Source: an uncultured Mollicutes bacterium (lineage in GTDB: Bacteria; Bacillota_I; Bacilli_A; Acholeplasmatales; Anaeroplasmataceae). From it: DNA of 64,000 nucleotides. Positions within the stretch are counted from its first letter, which is position 1, and each line of letters opens with the position of its first letter. The position numbers and the translations under genes are program-made. Under the pieces are notes generated by a model. It saw nothing but the letters and a program-made list of their open reading frames with translations. It searched no databases and was not told the DNA's origin. Below, piece by piece: positions 17,365 through 29,716 of the stretch. Location of the stretch: assembly GCA_945923475.1 (NCBI GenBank), contig CAMELE010000001.1, positions 35,875-99,874 on the forward strand, read 5' to 3'.

Positions 17365-18420
17365 ATGATAAAACTTGATTATTCTTTACAAACTCCAGAA
17401 GAAAGAAATCAATTAGTCGAACAAATTTTGGCTGATAATCCAGATCCGCCTGAAAAATATTTAGAAATTTTAGCAGACTATTTGGTTCTTTGTATGGAGA
17501 AACAAGAAAAAAAGGAGAAAAAATTATTAACTGATAATCGTATGGCTACAGTTAATAAGCGTGAGACTTCTTTTGAAGGTCTTGTTTCCCAACTCGAAAA
17601 TGGCGAAGATGGAATTTATAATTTAATTACAGATAATAGAAATACAATATTTCAACCACATATTACAATTACAAAAAAAGATTTAGAAGAGATACCGAGT
17701 TTAAATTAGTTAAGAGAAGCCATTAATGTTTGGGAGGCTAAATTAAAAGTAGCAGAAGGCAAAGATGCTTTTGTTATTAAAAAGGCTCTTATTGAAATGC
17801 GTAAAGATTAGTATGTTATGAAAAATGCTTATCGTCGTCCAATAGTGCCTACAAAATTAACCAGATCAAAGTCTTATATTCCATTAGATGATAAAACATT
17901 TATTTTTGATGATGATGGTTTTCCCATTCCTGATGGAATTAGTTTATTAAAACCTGAGATATGTTCTGCGATTTTATGTAATTATTCCCGATTAAAGCAA
18001 GATAGTTGGGGCGAATATGATAAAGATTTATGGTATTTAATGGAGGATTTTGATAAGCTTTGCGATAAAGCCTTAGCTAATTATCCTCTTTATGACAGAA
18101 TCGTTGAATATAAAATTGATGGTTTACAAAATATTGACATTCAAGAGAAAATACAAATGGAATTTGGTATTAAGCATAGTCTTGAATATATTTCAAGTTT
18201 ATGGCGTAATAAAATTCCAAAATTAATTGCTTCGACTGCGGAAGATGAATACTTAGATAATTATTATTTAAATGTTGAAAAAGGTAAATATAAAAAATGT
18301 AGTCGTTGTGGCAAAATAAAATTAGCTCACAATAAATATTTTAGTAAAAATAAAACAAGTAAAGATGGCTTTTATAGTATTTGTAAAAGTTGTCGAAATT
18401 CTAAGGCCAAAAAATCTTAA
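17365..18420 (+). CDS. packaging-region zinc-finger protein (TAG = Gln)
   Basis: 351 aa when TAG (for example at 17707 and 17809) is read as Gln; stop TAA. ATG at 17365 after ACTGGAGG. A helical N-terminal half (LDYSLQTPEERNQLVEQIL), a helix-turn-helix-like stretch at about 245-290 (RIVEYKIDGLQNIDIQEKIQMEF) and a C-terminal treble-clef or zinc-ribbon unit (CSRCGK at about 312, CKSC at about 339). Proteins like this sit directly before terminase in Firmicutes phages; a small-terminase or packaging-site binding role is an inference. Confidence 0.65.
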
Positions 18421-18469
18421 TATTGTCCTTTTGTTTATAATAAATAGTTGAAAGGAGAATATCTTATTT

Positions 18470-19657
18470 ATGGCTGAAACATATTATTGCGAAAAATGTA
18501 ATCGCACAATGAATGGCACGGAATTTTATTCATCTAATAATTTAGAAAAATATCCTAATGATGGTAAATTCCCTGTGTGCAAAAAATGTATGACAATGCA
18601 CGTCGATAATTGGAATCCAGATACTTATTTATGGATTTTACAAGAAGCGGATGTTCCTTATGTTCCAGACGAATGGAATAAATTAATGGAAAAATATGGG
18701 CGCGATCCGCAGTCTATGACCGGTATGACGATTCTTGGACGCTATTTGTCAAAAATGAAACTCAAATAGTTTAAAGATTATCGTTGGAAAGATACAGAAT
18801 TTTTACAGTAGATGGCAAATAATAAATTAGAGCAAACTATGAAACGTCAAGGATATGACGCTCAATAGATTGCAACTGCTATTGAAAAAAGTTCTATTGC
18901 TATTCCAGAAGGAGAATTAAAAGAGCCGGTTTATGCTCCACCACCTAATGCCCCTACGGAAGACTATTTCGCACAATAGAGTGGTGAAGTGGAACAAGAA
19001 TTAGATTTAACTGATGAAGACCGCACTTATTTAAGACTTAAATGGGGCAAAACTTATAAGCCTGAAGAATGGGTTAAACTTGAATAGTTGTATGAAGAAA
19101 TGATGGCTTCTTATGATATTCAAGGCGCCGGACATAAAGACACGCTAAAATTAATATGTAAGACATCTTTAAAGGCAAATCAATTGATCGATATTGGTGA
19201 TATTGAAGGTTTCCAAAAGATGAGCAAAGTATACGATAGCTTAATGAAGTCTGGTAAATTTACCGCTGCTCAGAACAAAGCAGAATCAGGTGAATTTGTT
19301 GATTCAATTGGCGAATTAATTGAATTATGTGAAAAAGAAGGATATATTGAAAGATATTATGTTGAATAGCCACATGACAAAGTGGATTTAACTATTCAAG
19401 ATATGCAACGTTATACTCGCACTCTTATTGAAGATGAAACTAATATTAGCACAATGGTAGAAAAGGCTTTGCGCGAAAATGCTAAAGAAGATGAAGAGAA
19501 AGCAAAGAACGTGGAAAGTGATATCGTTGATGATGCTGATTTAAGTATTGAAGAACTTGAAAAAACTATTAAAGATAGTGATTACGCGGACTTTGAGGAA
19601 TTTAAAGAATAGGAGACTGCGCAAGATAATGAGTTCTTATAGGGTTTGAATAAATAA
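18470..19657 (+). CDS. probable terminase small-subunit-like protein (TAG = Gln)
   Basis: 395 aa through in-frame TAGs; ATG at 18470 after AAAGGAG. N-terminal zinc ribbon (CEKCN at about 7-11, CKKC at about 37-40), a helical core and an acidic coiled C-terminal part (ENAKEDEEKAKNVESDIVDDA). The TAA overlaps the TerL ATG (TAATG), so translation is coupled. Position next to TerL supports a packaging role; there is no strong domain match. Confidence 0.65.
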
Positions 19658-21396
19658 TGGCATTACAAGATTTACTGTAGTTAAGTGATAGCCGTAGAAA
19701 AATAGGCTTATCACCGGAGCGAGTAGAAGCGGTAATGCCCATCATCCGAAAATACGTTGCCTTTTGGAGAGAATATCCTGATTTATTTGTAGATTTTATG
19801 GTGCGAGGAAGACGCACTGAAATAAAAGATGGAGAATTTAATTTTTATTTTTATTAGAGAGTATTTCTCCGTTCTGTTATGCGTTATTAGTATGTTTACG
19901 CGGTTTTTCCTCGTGCTTATTCTAAATCATTTTTGTCTGTTATGGCATTAATGATTAGATGTATTTTGTATCCTGGTGCGCATTTGTTCGTTACTTCTGG
20001 AGGTAAAGAACAAGGTGCTAGTATTCTTCATGATAAAGTTCAAGAAATATGTGAACTTATTCCAAGTTTTAATCGAGAAATTGATTGGAGCCGAGGAAAA
20101 ACTCTTGAAGGAAAAGATAAAGTTAGATATGTATTTAAAAATGGTTCAGTTTTGGATAACCTCGCAGCTCGTGAAAGCACTCGTGGTCAGCGTCGTCATG
20201 GTGGACTAATGGAAGAATGTGTTGGTATTGATGATGCCATCCTTCGTGAAGTTATTATTCCTGTTATGGCAATTTCTCGTAGAGCTAAAGATGGCACTAC
20301 CAATGAACAAGAGCCATTAAATAAATCACAAATCTATATTACTACTGCTGGTTATAAGGGCACGTTTCCTTATGATAGACTTATTGGTTTCTTAGTTCGT
20401 ATGGTGACTTAGCCCGATCGTTGTATGGTATTAGGCGGAACATGGCGAACTCCTGTTGCGGTAGGATTACAAAGTAAGACATTTATTACTGACCAAAAGA
20501 ATGAAGGAACTTATAACGAGGCCTCATTTGAACGTGAATATGAATCTAAGTGGTCAGGAACTGTTGAAGATGCTTTCTTTAATGGAGAACATTTTGATAG
20601 AAATAGAAAATTATTATAGCCTGAGTATGAAGCTTCTGGACGTGCGGGCGCGCAAGCTTATTATGTGCTTTCTGTAGATGTAGGCCGTAAGGGATGCGAT
20701 ACAGTAGTTTGTGTATTTAAAGTAACACCACAAGCTCAAGGTCCAGCTATTAAATCATTAGTAAATATGTATACTATGTCAGATGATCATTTTGAAGATT
20801 AGGCTATTAAATTAAAGAAATTATTTTATAAATATAAAGCTAAAACTTTAGTTATAGACGGTAATGGTTTAGGTATTGGACTTTTAGATTATATGGTAAA
20901 ATCTCAAAATGATGAAGATGGTGAATTTTTACCTGATTTTGGTGTTGAGAATGATGATGATGGATATTATAAAAAATATCGCACACCAAATACTCAATTT
21001 GATGCTATGTATGTTATTAAAGCAAATGCTCCAATAAATACTGAATGTCATGCTAATGCTCAGACTCAATTACAAGCGGGTAAGGTAAAATTCTTAATAG
21101 ATGAGAGAACGGCTAAAGAAAAATTATTAGCTACTCAAAAAGGTTCAAAAATGACTCCTGAACAAAGGGCAGATTATTTAAAACCATTTACTTTAACCTC
21201 CATATTAAAAGAAGAAATGATGAATTTACGCGAAGAAAATGAAGGTATTAATATTATTCTAAAACAGGCAAATCGCGGAATTCGTAAAGATAAATTTTCG
21301 GCTTTTGAATATGGATTATATTATTTAAAACTTGAAGAAGATAAAAAGAAAAAACGTAAAAAGTTTAATGCGGCTGATTGGTGCTTTTTAAATTAA
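19657..21396 (+). CDS. terL: terminase large subunit (TAG = Gln)
   Basis: 579 aa across six in-frame TAGs; stop TAA. The ATPase domain has a variant Walker A (PRAYSKS, about 87-93) and a Walker B with catalytic Glu (GLMEE, about 183-187). The RNase H-like nuclease has acidic positions in SVDVGRKG (about 338) and LVIDGNGLG (about 398), and a late Asp (AADW) near the C terminus. It cuts and pumps the genome into the prohead. The best landmark for family placement of this phage. Confidence 0.9.
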
Positions 21397-21408
21397 GGAG
21401 GATGGAAA

Positions 21409-21765
21409 ATGCGTGCTTCAAGAGGAGAAATTAAAATTGAAGAAATCTTAGAAGAAGCAGGACTACCTTTTAAAATGGAATATATCTTTCCAGATTTAAA
21501 AAGTCCCAGCGGGCGTCCGCTTCGTTTTGATTTTGTTATATTTGATGATGATGGAAAAATTGATTTCATTATTGAGTATTAGGGAAAATAGCATTATGAA
21601 GCCAGTTCTAAATTTGGCGGAAAGCGCGGTTTATACCAGTAGCAATATAATGATAATCAAAAGAGACGTTTTTGCGCTTTACATGATTTTAGATTAATAG
21701 AGATTCCATATACCGACGAAAACCTTATTTCTTATGATTATATAATGAAATTAGCAGGTTATTAA
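21409..21765 (+). CDS. PD-(D/E)XK endonuclease-like protein (TAG = Gln)
   Basis: 118 aa, ATG after AAGGAGGATGG, stop TAA. Motif order fits the Vsr/homing-type family: Glu of helix 1, RFDFVI, IIEYQGKQHY, GG, then QYNDNQKRRFC and LIEIPY. In this family the residue before HY is usually Gln, and that codon here is TAG, which supports TAG = Gln. Either a homing-type nuclease lodged between TerL and portal or a packaging nuclease. Confidence 0.8.
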
Positions 21766-21778
21766 AGGAGGTGGAACT

Positions 21779-23428
21779 TTGGATACGCAAGATCGTAATG
21801 GTTAGATTCATGCTAAAGGTTTTGATATTTATAATGGTCGTTATGAATATAATTATAATGACACTACGGATTATGCCAATAGAAAAATAAAAGTTGGCAC
21901 AAAAACTTTAGATGATGCTATTTTAAAACTTGGTGATTATAGTAAGATTAGATACCCAGGTCAAAATCGTATTATTACGAAACCTGATGTGCTTCGTGCA
22001 CTCGCAGAAAAAGATTTAGATACTTTGCGATACATTTCTAATTTTTATTATGATATAAGTGGTGTATATCAACGAGTTTGTAATTATGTTGCTTTTTTAT
22101 ACCGCTATGATTGGTATATTGCAGCCGAAACTTATGATGATAATGTAAAAGAAGAAAAAGTTTTAAAAGATTTTTATAGAATGTTGAATTATTTTGATAA
22201 TAGTTATATTAAAAAGATTTGTGGAGATATTGCTTTACAAGTTGTTAAAAATGGATGCTATTATGGATATATAGTTCCTTCAGAGAAAAATCTAATTTTA
22301 CAAGAATTGCCAGTTAGATATTGTAGAACACGTTATAGTGTAAATAATACCCCAGTTGTCGAATTTGATATGCGATTTTTTGATACTTTTAGAGATATGA
22401 ATTACCGCTTAAAAGTATTAAAATTATTCCCAGAAGAATTTGCTAAAGGTTATGTTTTATATAAGCAAGGAAAACTTGCTTTAGAAGATGCGGTTGGATG
22501 CTAGCATACTGGTAGTTGGTATGTTCTTGAGTCAGAAAATTGTGTTAAATTTAATATTAATAATAGTGATGTTCCTATTTTTGTAAATTCTATTCCTACT
22601 ATTATGGATTTAGATGCAGCACAAGATCTTGATCGCAAGAAACAAATGTAGAAGTTGCTTAAAATTTTAGTCCAAAAGCTCCCAATGGATAAAAATGGTG
22701 ATTTGATATTTGATGTTGATGAAGCCAGAGATATCCATAATAATGCCGTTTAGATGTTATAGAGGGCTATTGGAGTAGATGTTTTAACTACATTTACTGA
22801 TGTAGATTCTATTGATATGTCTGATAAAAATACTACTACAACGACAGATGATTTAGCTAAAGTTGAACGTAGTGTTTATAATTCATTAGGTATTTCATAG
22901 AATTTGTTTAATACTGATGGCAATATGGCTTTAGAAAAATCAGTATTAAATGATGAATCTACAATAAGAAGTTTAATTTTATAGTTTAATATATTCTTTA
23001 ATAGAATTATTGAAAAAAAGAGTAGTAATAAGAAATATAATTTTAGATTTTATTTATTAGAAACTACTCAGAATAATTATCAAACACTTTCTAAAATGTA
23101 TAAAGAACAAGCGCAAATGGGACAATCAAAACTATTGTCTTAGATTGCTCTTGGACATTCATAGAGTTTTATTCTTAATGCAGCTCATTTTGAAAATGAG
23201 ATTTTACATTTAAGTGAAATTATGATTCCTCCTCTTATGAGTTCTACTATGGGTAGTGAAGATATTTTGGGTTTAAAAGGTTCATCATCTAATAATAAAA
23301 CTCAAAATAATTCAGGAAGCTCAGGTTCTGGAACTGTTAAAGCTTCTAATGGCGAAGCAGGACGTCCGGAAAAACCTGATGATTAGAAAAGTGAAAAAAC
23401 TATTCAAAATAAAGAAGCAATGAAATAA
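21779..23428 (+). CDS. portal protein (TAG = Gln)
   Basis: 549 aa, TTG start at 21779 with AAAGGAGGTGG; stop TAA. Position after TerL, size, and a long helical body with KPDVLRALAEKDLDTLRYISNFYYDISGVYQR, a YYGYIVPSEKNLILQELPVRYCR beta region, and a disordered Ser/Gly/Asn-rich C terminus fit a Firmicutes-phage portal. It would form the dodecameric ring at the capsid vertex. Many in-frame TAGs. Confidence 0.8.
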
Positions 23429-23437
23429 GGAGGATTT

Positions 23438-25024
23438 ATGAAACATACAAGTATTAAATTAAATACACCTTGTGAGTTTATAAATATAACTCCTGTAAAT
23501 CCTTTAATTTCTAAATGCCAAATTAAAGTTTGTTATGTAGATGATAAGCCTAATCGTAATAAAAGCGTAATTACTAAAGATGTAGCGACTGAGATGGCTA
23601 ATAGTCTTCCAGGCAGTCCTATTGTTGGCTTTTTTAATGAAAATACCGAAGATTTTGAAGAACATAATAGGATAATTGAATTATCTAATGGCGAATTTAG
23701 AATGAGAGATAATACTCGCCCTTATGGTTTTGTTGATCTTGGAGCTAAAGTTTGGTTTTAGAAATTTTTGGATGATGGTGTTGTCGAACGTGAATATTTA
23801 ATGACTGAAGGCTATCTGTGGACTGGTTAGTATCCTGAATGTAAACGTGTAGTCGATAAAGGGAATAATCATTCTATGGAGCTTGATGAAAAAACATTAA
23901 ATGCTACGTGGGCAAAAGATAGCAATGGAAACCCTTAGTTTTTTATTATAAATAAGGCAATTATTTCTAAACTTTGTATTTTGGGAGAAGAAAATGAACC
24001 TTGTTTTGAAGGCTCCCAAATCAATGTGAATTTTTCATTCGATGATGGTTTTAAGAACACTTTGTTCTCCATGATGAATGAACTTAAAGAATTTATGAAA
24101 GAAGGAGGAGCCAAAGTGTTTACACAATATGCTATTGAAATTGGCGATGGTTTGTGGAATTCTCTCTGGTCTTATATTGAGACTAAGTATCCTGGTGAAC
24201 CTAATAGTTATTGTTCTGTTTATCGTATTGAGGGCGTTTATGAAGATGCCGGACAAAAGTTCGCTATTCTTCAAAGTAGACAGGACCAAAAGTATTATCG
24301 CATGGACTTTTCTCTTACCGATGTAGAAGGCTTTGTTCCTTCCGAGACTTTAATTGAAGTAACTAAGTCTTATACTCCAGCGGCGGAGCCTCAGTTTGCT
24401 CTTGCTGATGTTGAAGCTTTTGAGACTGACTATGCTTCAAAGAAAAAAGCTGAGGAAGAGGACAAAAATAATAAATCTAATAGTCAAAATCCTGATAATA
24501 ATTCAGAGGGTGATGGTAATAAAGAAGATCCTGATAAGGGAGAACCCTCTAATAAGTCTGATAAAAACGACAATGGTGAGAATGATGATGATAAGAAGAA
24601 AAAGAAAAATTATTCTCTTGAAGATGTTGTTGAATATACTGAACTTAAAGCTCAGTATGATGAATTACAGACCAAATTTGCAGCTCTTGAAACTGAAAAT
24701 AATAGCTTGAAAGAGCAAATTGCTCCACTTGCTGAATTTAAAAATGCTGCTGAGAAGAAAGATAAAGAAGATATGATTGCTAAATTCTATATGCTTTCTG
24801 ATGAAGATAAGGCTGATGTTGTTAAAAATATTGATAAATATTCTCTTGATGATATTGAAGCTAAATTATCTGTTATTTGTGTTCGCAACAAGGTGAGTTT
24901 CGACCTTGACGAAAATAATAAGCCCAATGGTGCTACTACTTTTAATTTGAACAATAATGGTTCAGAAGATGATGATATGCCCGCTTGGGTGAAGGCGGCT
25001 TTTGCTACCGCCAACAAAAATTAA
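23438..25024 (+). CDS. prohead protease/scaffold fusion (TAG = Gln)
   Basis: 528 aa, ATG after TAAGGAGG, stop TAA. The N-terminal third (NITPVNPLISKCQIKVCYVDD..VITKDVATEMANSLPGSPIVGFFNENTEDFEEHN) is typical of prohead proteases in Firmicutes phages. Residues about 340-395 are a low-complexity acidic linker (DKNNKSNSQNPDNN) and about 395-440 a coiled coil, as in scaffolds. The second part has few or no TAGs. It would shape the capsid and then digest itself. Confidence 0.75.
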
Positions 25025-25041
25025 TAAGGAGGACATACTAA

Positions 25042-25959
25042 ATGTTTAAAGACTTTTTGAATAAGAATCTTCCTATTAAGTCTCAGGCAAAGTATGTTGA
25101 GTTTGGTTACGGTCAGGTCGAGCCTAATCACCTTTCCGCACAAAGAAATGCTCAAATCTATGCTCAACTTCCCGCCAATAAAGACATTGAGATTCTTGAA
25201 AACGGTCAGTTTGTAAAGTATGACTATGCTGCTAATGGTAATGGTATCGGCGAAGTCAACTTCACTGGCGAAGGTGAATGGATGCTCGTTTATAACGAGA
25301 TTAAGCTTTATCGTGATCATTCTGATGGCAGTAAGCAGTGGGATTGCGAATTTGCTATGATTAAAGATGACTATCAGGCTCGTGTTTATAGCCCTTATGA
25401 TTGGGAGCATACCGAGGTTGAATATGGTGGTCGTTTCTGGAACGGCGTTGATGATAAGGGTAAAACTTATAAATTGATCAATCAGACCGTTTCCGCTGAT
25501 CAGGGTTTAAAGACTGTTACTATCGCTGGCCGTGTTTATGATGTTGATGAAACTGGCAAGTTTACTTATGATGGTAATGAATATACTCTTGATAGTAATC
25601 ATCAGGTTGCTAATGTTCCTGTAAAGTATTACTATGATAAACTTCTTACTGATGTTCCTGATATATATGAAGCGAATTGGACTAATGATCCATATCATAA
25701 GTTAGGTATCTATCATGAGAAGTTCATGGAATCTGGCACTTCTATGGTTCCTCGTGTACTTAAGACCATGATTGGTGATCTTTATACTACTAATATGATT
25801 AATGAAGAGACTCTTGCTGTTGGAGATAAACTTTCTCCTTCTGCTGCTACAAAGGGTATTCTTAGCAAAACTGGTGACGATTCAATGATCTGGCAGGTTG
25901 TTAAAGTTTATACTATGCCTGATGGTCAAAAGGGCGTCAAAGTAATGCGTATTAAGTAA
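25042..25959 (+). CDS. abundant structural protein next to the capsid gene
   Basis: 305 aa, ATG after TAAGGAGG, stop TAA, no in-frame TAG. Beta-rich (FVKYDYAANGNGIGEVNFTGEGEWMLVYNEIKLYR). Location between scaffold and major capsid protein suggests a capsid decoration or head protein. The use of CAG/CAA only and GC-richer codons matches high expression. Confidence 0.7.
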   Translation: MFKDFLNKNLPIKSQAKYVEFGYGQVEPNHLSAQRNAQIYAQLPANKDIEILENGQFVKYDYAANGNGIGEVNFTGEGEWMLVYNEIKLYRDHSDGSKQWDCEFAMIKDDYQARVYSPYDWEHTEVEYGGRFWNGVDDKGKTYKLINQTVSADQGLKTVTIAGRVYDVDETGKFTYDGNEYTLDSNHQVANVPVKYYYDKLLTDVPDIYEANWTNDPYHKLGIYHEKFMESGTSMVPRVLKTMIGDLYTTNMINEETLAVGDKLSPSAATKGILSKTGDDSMIWQVVKVYTMPDGQKGVKVMRIK

Positions 25960-25976
25960 GAAAGGAGAAAAGGATA

Positions 25977-27083
25977 ATGTTAGATAAAAATAATTTAGTT
26001 GCTCTTATGAAGCAAGTTGCTAAGGCTGATCCTTCTGCTCCTGTTGCTTATAGTTATGAGGGAAAAAATCTTAGTTATGAAGCCTTAAATGAAACTCTTC
26101 GTAATGAAATGAATGAGTTGGCTGGTACTTACGCTCTTTATCGTGAAAATAAGAATCTTATTTTCTCTATGATTGAGGAGACTCTTGATGAGGTTCTTCC
26201 TAAGAAAGTTATTCAGCAATATGATCAGTTTGCTGAGGTTAAGACTTTCGCTCAGGGTGATAAGCCTGTCTTCCGTCGTCCTCTTAATAATCGTGCTCGT
26301 GCTAAGCAGTTTGTAACTCGCGTTGGTCTTGCTGGTATTTATGAAGTCTTCAAGCTCGGACCTAAAGAGAATGAAGCCTTCGAGGTACGTACTAGCGCTA
26401 TCGGCGGAGCTGCTTAGATTGGCTTCGAAGAGTTCCTTGATGGTCGTGTTGATTTTGGTGAAGTAACCAAGATCATCATGGATGGTATGGATGAACTTAT
26501 TTATAAAGAAGTTGCTGCTGCTCTTAGATCTTCTATCAATCAGCTTCCTCCTGCTAACCGCGTTGCGGCTGCCGGATTTGATGAAGCTGCTATGGATCGT
26601 TTGATTACTATTGCTTCTGCTTATGGTACTCCTACTATTTATTGCACTTATGAGTTCGCTGTTAAGATGATTCCTCATGAGGCTTGGAGATATACTGAAG
26701 CTATGAAGAACGAGCTTTGGAATAATGGTCGTCTTGCTACTTACAAGGGTACTAAGGTTATTATTCTTGAGCAGGGCTTTGAAGATGAAACCAATACTCG
26801 TAAGGTTATTGATCCTGGTTATGCTTGGATTATTCCTACGGGCGCTGATGGTAAGCCTGTAAAGATTGCTTTCGAAGGCGGCACTATTGTTGATGAGTTT
26901 AACAATTATGATCGTTCTCGTGAGATTCAGGTTTACAAGAAGGTTGGCGTAGTTTGTATGCTTGCTAATAACATCTGTGCCTATGTTGATACTTCACTTC
27001 TCGGTCAGATGTATACTTGGAATTATGATGGAGTCACCGGTAAGGTTGTCACTTATGATGGCCGTCTTGATGGCAATGTCTAA
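25977..27083 (+). CDS. major capsid protein (TAG = Gln)
   Basis: 368 aa with one in-frame TAG at 26415-26417 (AAQIGFEEFLDG); stop TAA. An HK97-like capsid is supported by the long N-terminal helix followed by a P-loop/E-loop pattern, ELWNNGRLATYKGTKVIILEQGF, and the position after protease/scaffold. Codon use is the most optimised of the late genes. That even this gene contains a TAG shows that TAG must be read efficiently late. Confidence 0.85.
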
Positions 27084-27100
27084 TTTAATATAAATTATTC

Positions 27101-27141
27101 CATGGGGAGAAGGGATTAAACTCCCTCTCCCCATATTTTTG
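27101..27141 (+). terminator. intrinsic terminator after the capsid gene
   Basis: ATGGGGAGAAGGGA / TCCCTCTCCCCAT stem followed by T5 and TTTT. Confidence 0.9.
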
Positions 27142-27169
27142 TTTTATGAGTAAAAGGAGAAATTGAATA

Positions 27170-27763
27170 ATGATTAATAATGAAGATATTTATAATGTAA
27201 AAAATAGAAGCACTAGCGTAGTTGTTTATACTATTCCTGATACTAATTTGCGTCGTGAATTTGCGCCTGGTGAAACTAAACGTATTCCATTTGGTGAGTT
27301 AGAGAAGTTAACTTATCAGGCAGGCGGCCGCGAATTGATTGCTAATTTTTTACAAATTTTAGAGCCAGAAGTAACTCATACTCTTAACGTTCATACTGAA
27401 CCTGAATATAATATGTCAGAGCAACAAGTTGCTGATTTAATTCTTAATGGCTCATTAGATGCTTTCTTAGATGCTCTTGATTTTGCCCCTATTGGAATTA
27501 TTGACTTAATCAAGAATTTATCTGTTAGCCTTCCTATTACTGATATTAATAAGCGTAGAGCTTTGAAGGAAAAAACTGGGTTTGATGTTGATAAAGCTAT
27601 TGCTAATGATATCGCTAGTAAAGAAGAAGATACTATTGTAGAGAAAGAACCCGCAGCTAAGCGCCGTGTAGTAAGAGAAGAACCTACTACTCAAGGTCGT
27701 CGCACAAGCGGTTCTGGATATAAAGTAATTAATAAAACCGAGGAAACTTCCTCCAAGAAATAA
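27170..27763 (+). CDS. head-associated protein
   Basis: 197 aa, ATG after AAAGGAG, stop TAA. N-terminal beta domain (STSVVVYTIPDTNLRREFAPGETKRIPFGELEKL), a helical middle and a basic disordered tail. The gene follows the capsid gene and its terminator, the usual place for a decoration or head-completion protein. No in-frame TAG. Confidence 0.65.
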   Translation: MINNEDIYNVKNRSTSVVVYTIPDTNLRREFAPGETKRIPFGELEKLTYQAGGRELIANFLQILEPEVTHTLNVHTEPEYNMSEQQVADLILNGSLDAFLDALDFAPIGIIDLIKNLSVSLPITDINKRRALKEKTGFDVDKAIANDIASKEEDTIVEKEPAAKRRVVREEPTTQGRRTSGSGYKVINKTEETSSKK

Positions 27764-27782
27764 TTTATAGGAGGGCGATTAA

Positions 27783-28355
27783 GTGGGAACATTATTCTCA
27801 GCTATTTATAATCGCTTTCTAAACAAGGTTACTGATGACATGTATTTGGAGTTGACTCCTGCAGATACTCTAAAAGATTTATAGAATCTTATAATAGATG
27901 CTATTCCTGGATTTGAATTTCCGCGAAAAAATCTTTTAGATTATAATTTAGATGTTGCTATTATTAATGAATCTGATGCTATGCCGGATGATTTTATTGT
28001 AGGAACGGTATGGGGAGAACTTCCAGAGCCGGGTGAAGAACCTCAAGTTTTAGTTGATAGATCCAGTTTTAATTGTGATCTAACTGAAGAGGAAATTAAT
28101 ATTTTAGCTATTTTAATGATGTGCGGTTGGACGCAAAGACAAGTCACTTCAATTGAGAATACTCGAATGAAATATAGTGGCTCTGATTTTAAATTTACTT
28201 CTTAGGCAAATCATCTATCAAAGCTATTAAGTTTGTTGAGTGAATGCCAAAGACAATCTCATCATATGTAGCGTTTATATAAACGTAGACGTTTAAATAA
28301 TAAAGGTGAGTATGAATCTAATTGGGATGTATTTAAAAGTCGATATGATTACTAA
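27783..28355 (+). CDS. head-tail connector protein (TAG = Gln)
   Basis: 190 aa, GTG start after ATAGGAGGG, several TAGs, stop TAA. Mostly helical with ADTLKDLQNLIIDAIPGFEFPRKN and a C-terminal basic helix region. Position and size fit the helical adaptor (gp6/gp15-like) that binds the portal ring. Confidence 0.6.
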
Positions 28356-28653
28356 ATATAATTTTGATATTCCAATAGAGAGTATAAAGGTAAATTGTTT
28401 GCGCTTAACCAATCAATTATGGAAATTAATTCCAATGCGTGAAAATAATGAAGATTGGCATAAATAGCTAGAAACTGTTATAAATGAAATTGTGGGGTTT
28501 AGTGTGATTTTTAACGCTGAACCCCTTTATTTATAGTTATTAAATAAACTTGAGGGATTGTAGAATCGAGATACTGATTTTAATTTTTATCGTAAGACTG
28601 TGTTTGAAACGATCAGTCTTTTATAGGAGATAAATTATGGCATCAGGGTTTGA
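28312..28653 (+). CDS. small connector or stopper-like protein (TAG = Gln, TGA stop)
   Basis: 113 aa from ATG 28312 (after AAAGGTG) or 102 aa from 28345. The frame runs through four TAGs and ends at TGA, overlapping the previous gene's end and the next gene's start. The overlap with TAG at 28624-28626, which also lies in the next gene's AGGAG, means TGA must be the real stop. A head-tail joining role is inferred from position. Confidence 0.55.
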
Positions 28654-29701
28654 TTATGGTAGTAAGCAACCTTTTAAATTGCAACAAGGTCGCTTAGGAA
28701 TTTATGATAAGCCACCCTTTAAAGGTAGCCCTGTTGAAGGCGTTAATTATATGGCGGTTCGGCTCGGTCAAATGGGCGGAAACCGCCAACAAGAGCGTAT
28801 GATTTTATCTAAGCGCAGAAGCTTGGATAGAGCAGTATGGAACTCATATCAAGCCGCAGAAATTATTAAATAGGATGCAGAATATAAAAAACCTATTAGG
28901 TGTTTAATTAATCCTAATAAATTAAAATAGGATTACGATGACAAGATTTTGTCTGTTGGAAATGAGTATTAGTTTAAACCGGGAGATATCTTTGAATGGT
29001 GCGGAACTAATACCTATTGGATTTGTTATCTTTAGGATTTGACTGAATTGGCTTATTTTAGAGGAGATATTAGAAAATGCTCTTATAAAATAAATTGGGT
29101 AGATAATGGAGAGAAAAAATCTACTTATGTAGCAATCCGCGGTCCGGTAGAAACGAAAATTAATTATATTTAGAAACATGAAATTAGTGTAGATAATCCT
29201 AATTATTCATTAAATATTTTAATGCCAAAAAATAAAGATACGTTAAGATATTTTAAACGTTATACTAAATTTTATTTAGATAGTTAGGACGAGGGAGATA
29301 ATCTAATTTGTTGGCGTGTTGAAGCTGTAGATTCAATAAGTATGCCAGGTATTTTAGAAGTTAATGCAACTGAATATTATATTAATGAGTAGGAAGATAA
29401 TTTAGATGATAAGACTGTTGGTTCTTTAATTGCGGAACCAATTGATCCAAATCCTACGACAACTGATATTATAGGGGAAACATTTATTTTTCCAAAGAAA
29501 ACTTATACTTATTATTTTGATGGTGAAGTTGTTCTAGAATGGAAAATAAAGAATAATAAAAAGTTGCCAATTTCTTTAAAAGTTATTAAAGAAGCAAAAA
29601 AGCCAACAGTTGAAATAAGTTGGACTTCTGGATATAGCGGATAGTTCGATTTATGTTATGGAGACTATAAGAAAACGATTGTAGTTCAATCATTGTTTTA
29701 A
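28637..29701 (+). CDS. head-tail joining or minor structural protein (TAG = Gln)
   Basis: 354 aa, ATG after TAGGAG, several TAGs, stop TAA. N-terminal basic segment (SKQPFKLQQGRLGIYDKPPFKG) and beta-rich later parts (YRVEAVDSISMPGILEVNATEYY-like). Its place before the tail terminator-like gene suggests a connector or stopper. No firm family is recognised. Confidence 0.55.
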
Positions 29702-29716
29702 GGAGTAAAAGGTGTT

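Noticed and set aside
26085-26678. 197-aa minus-strand ORF
   Set aside because: Antisense to the capsid gene, a by-product of its codon use.
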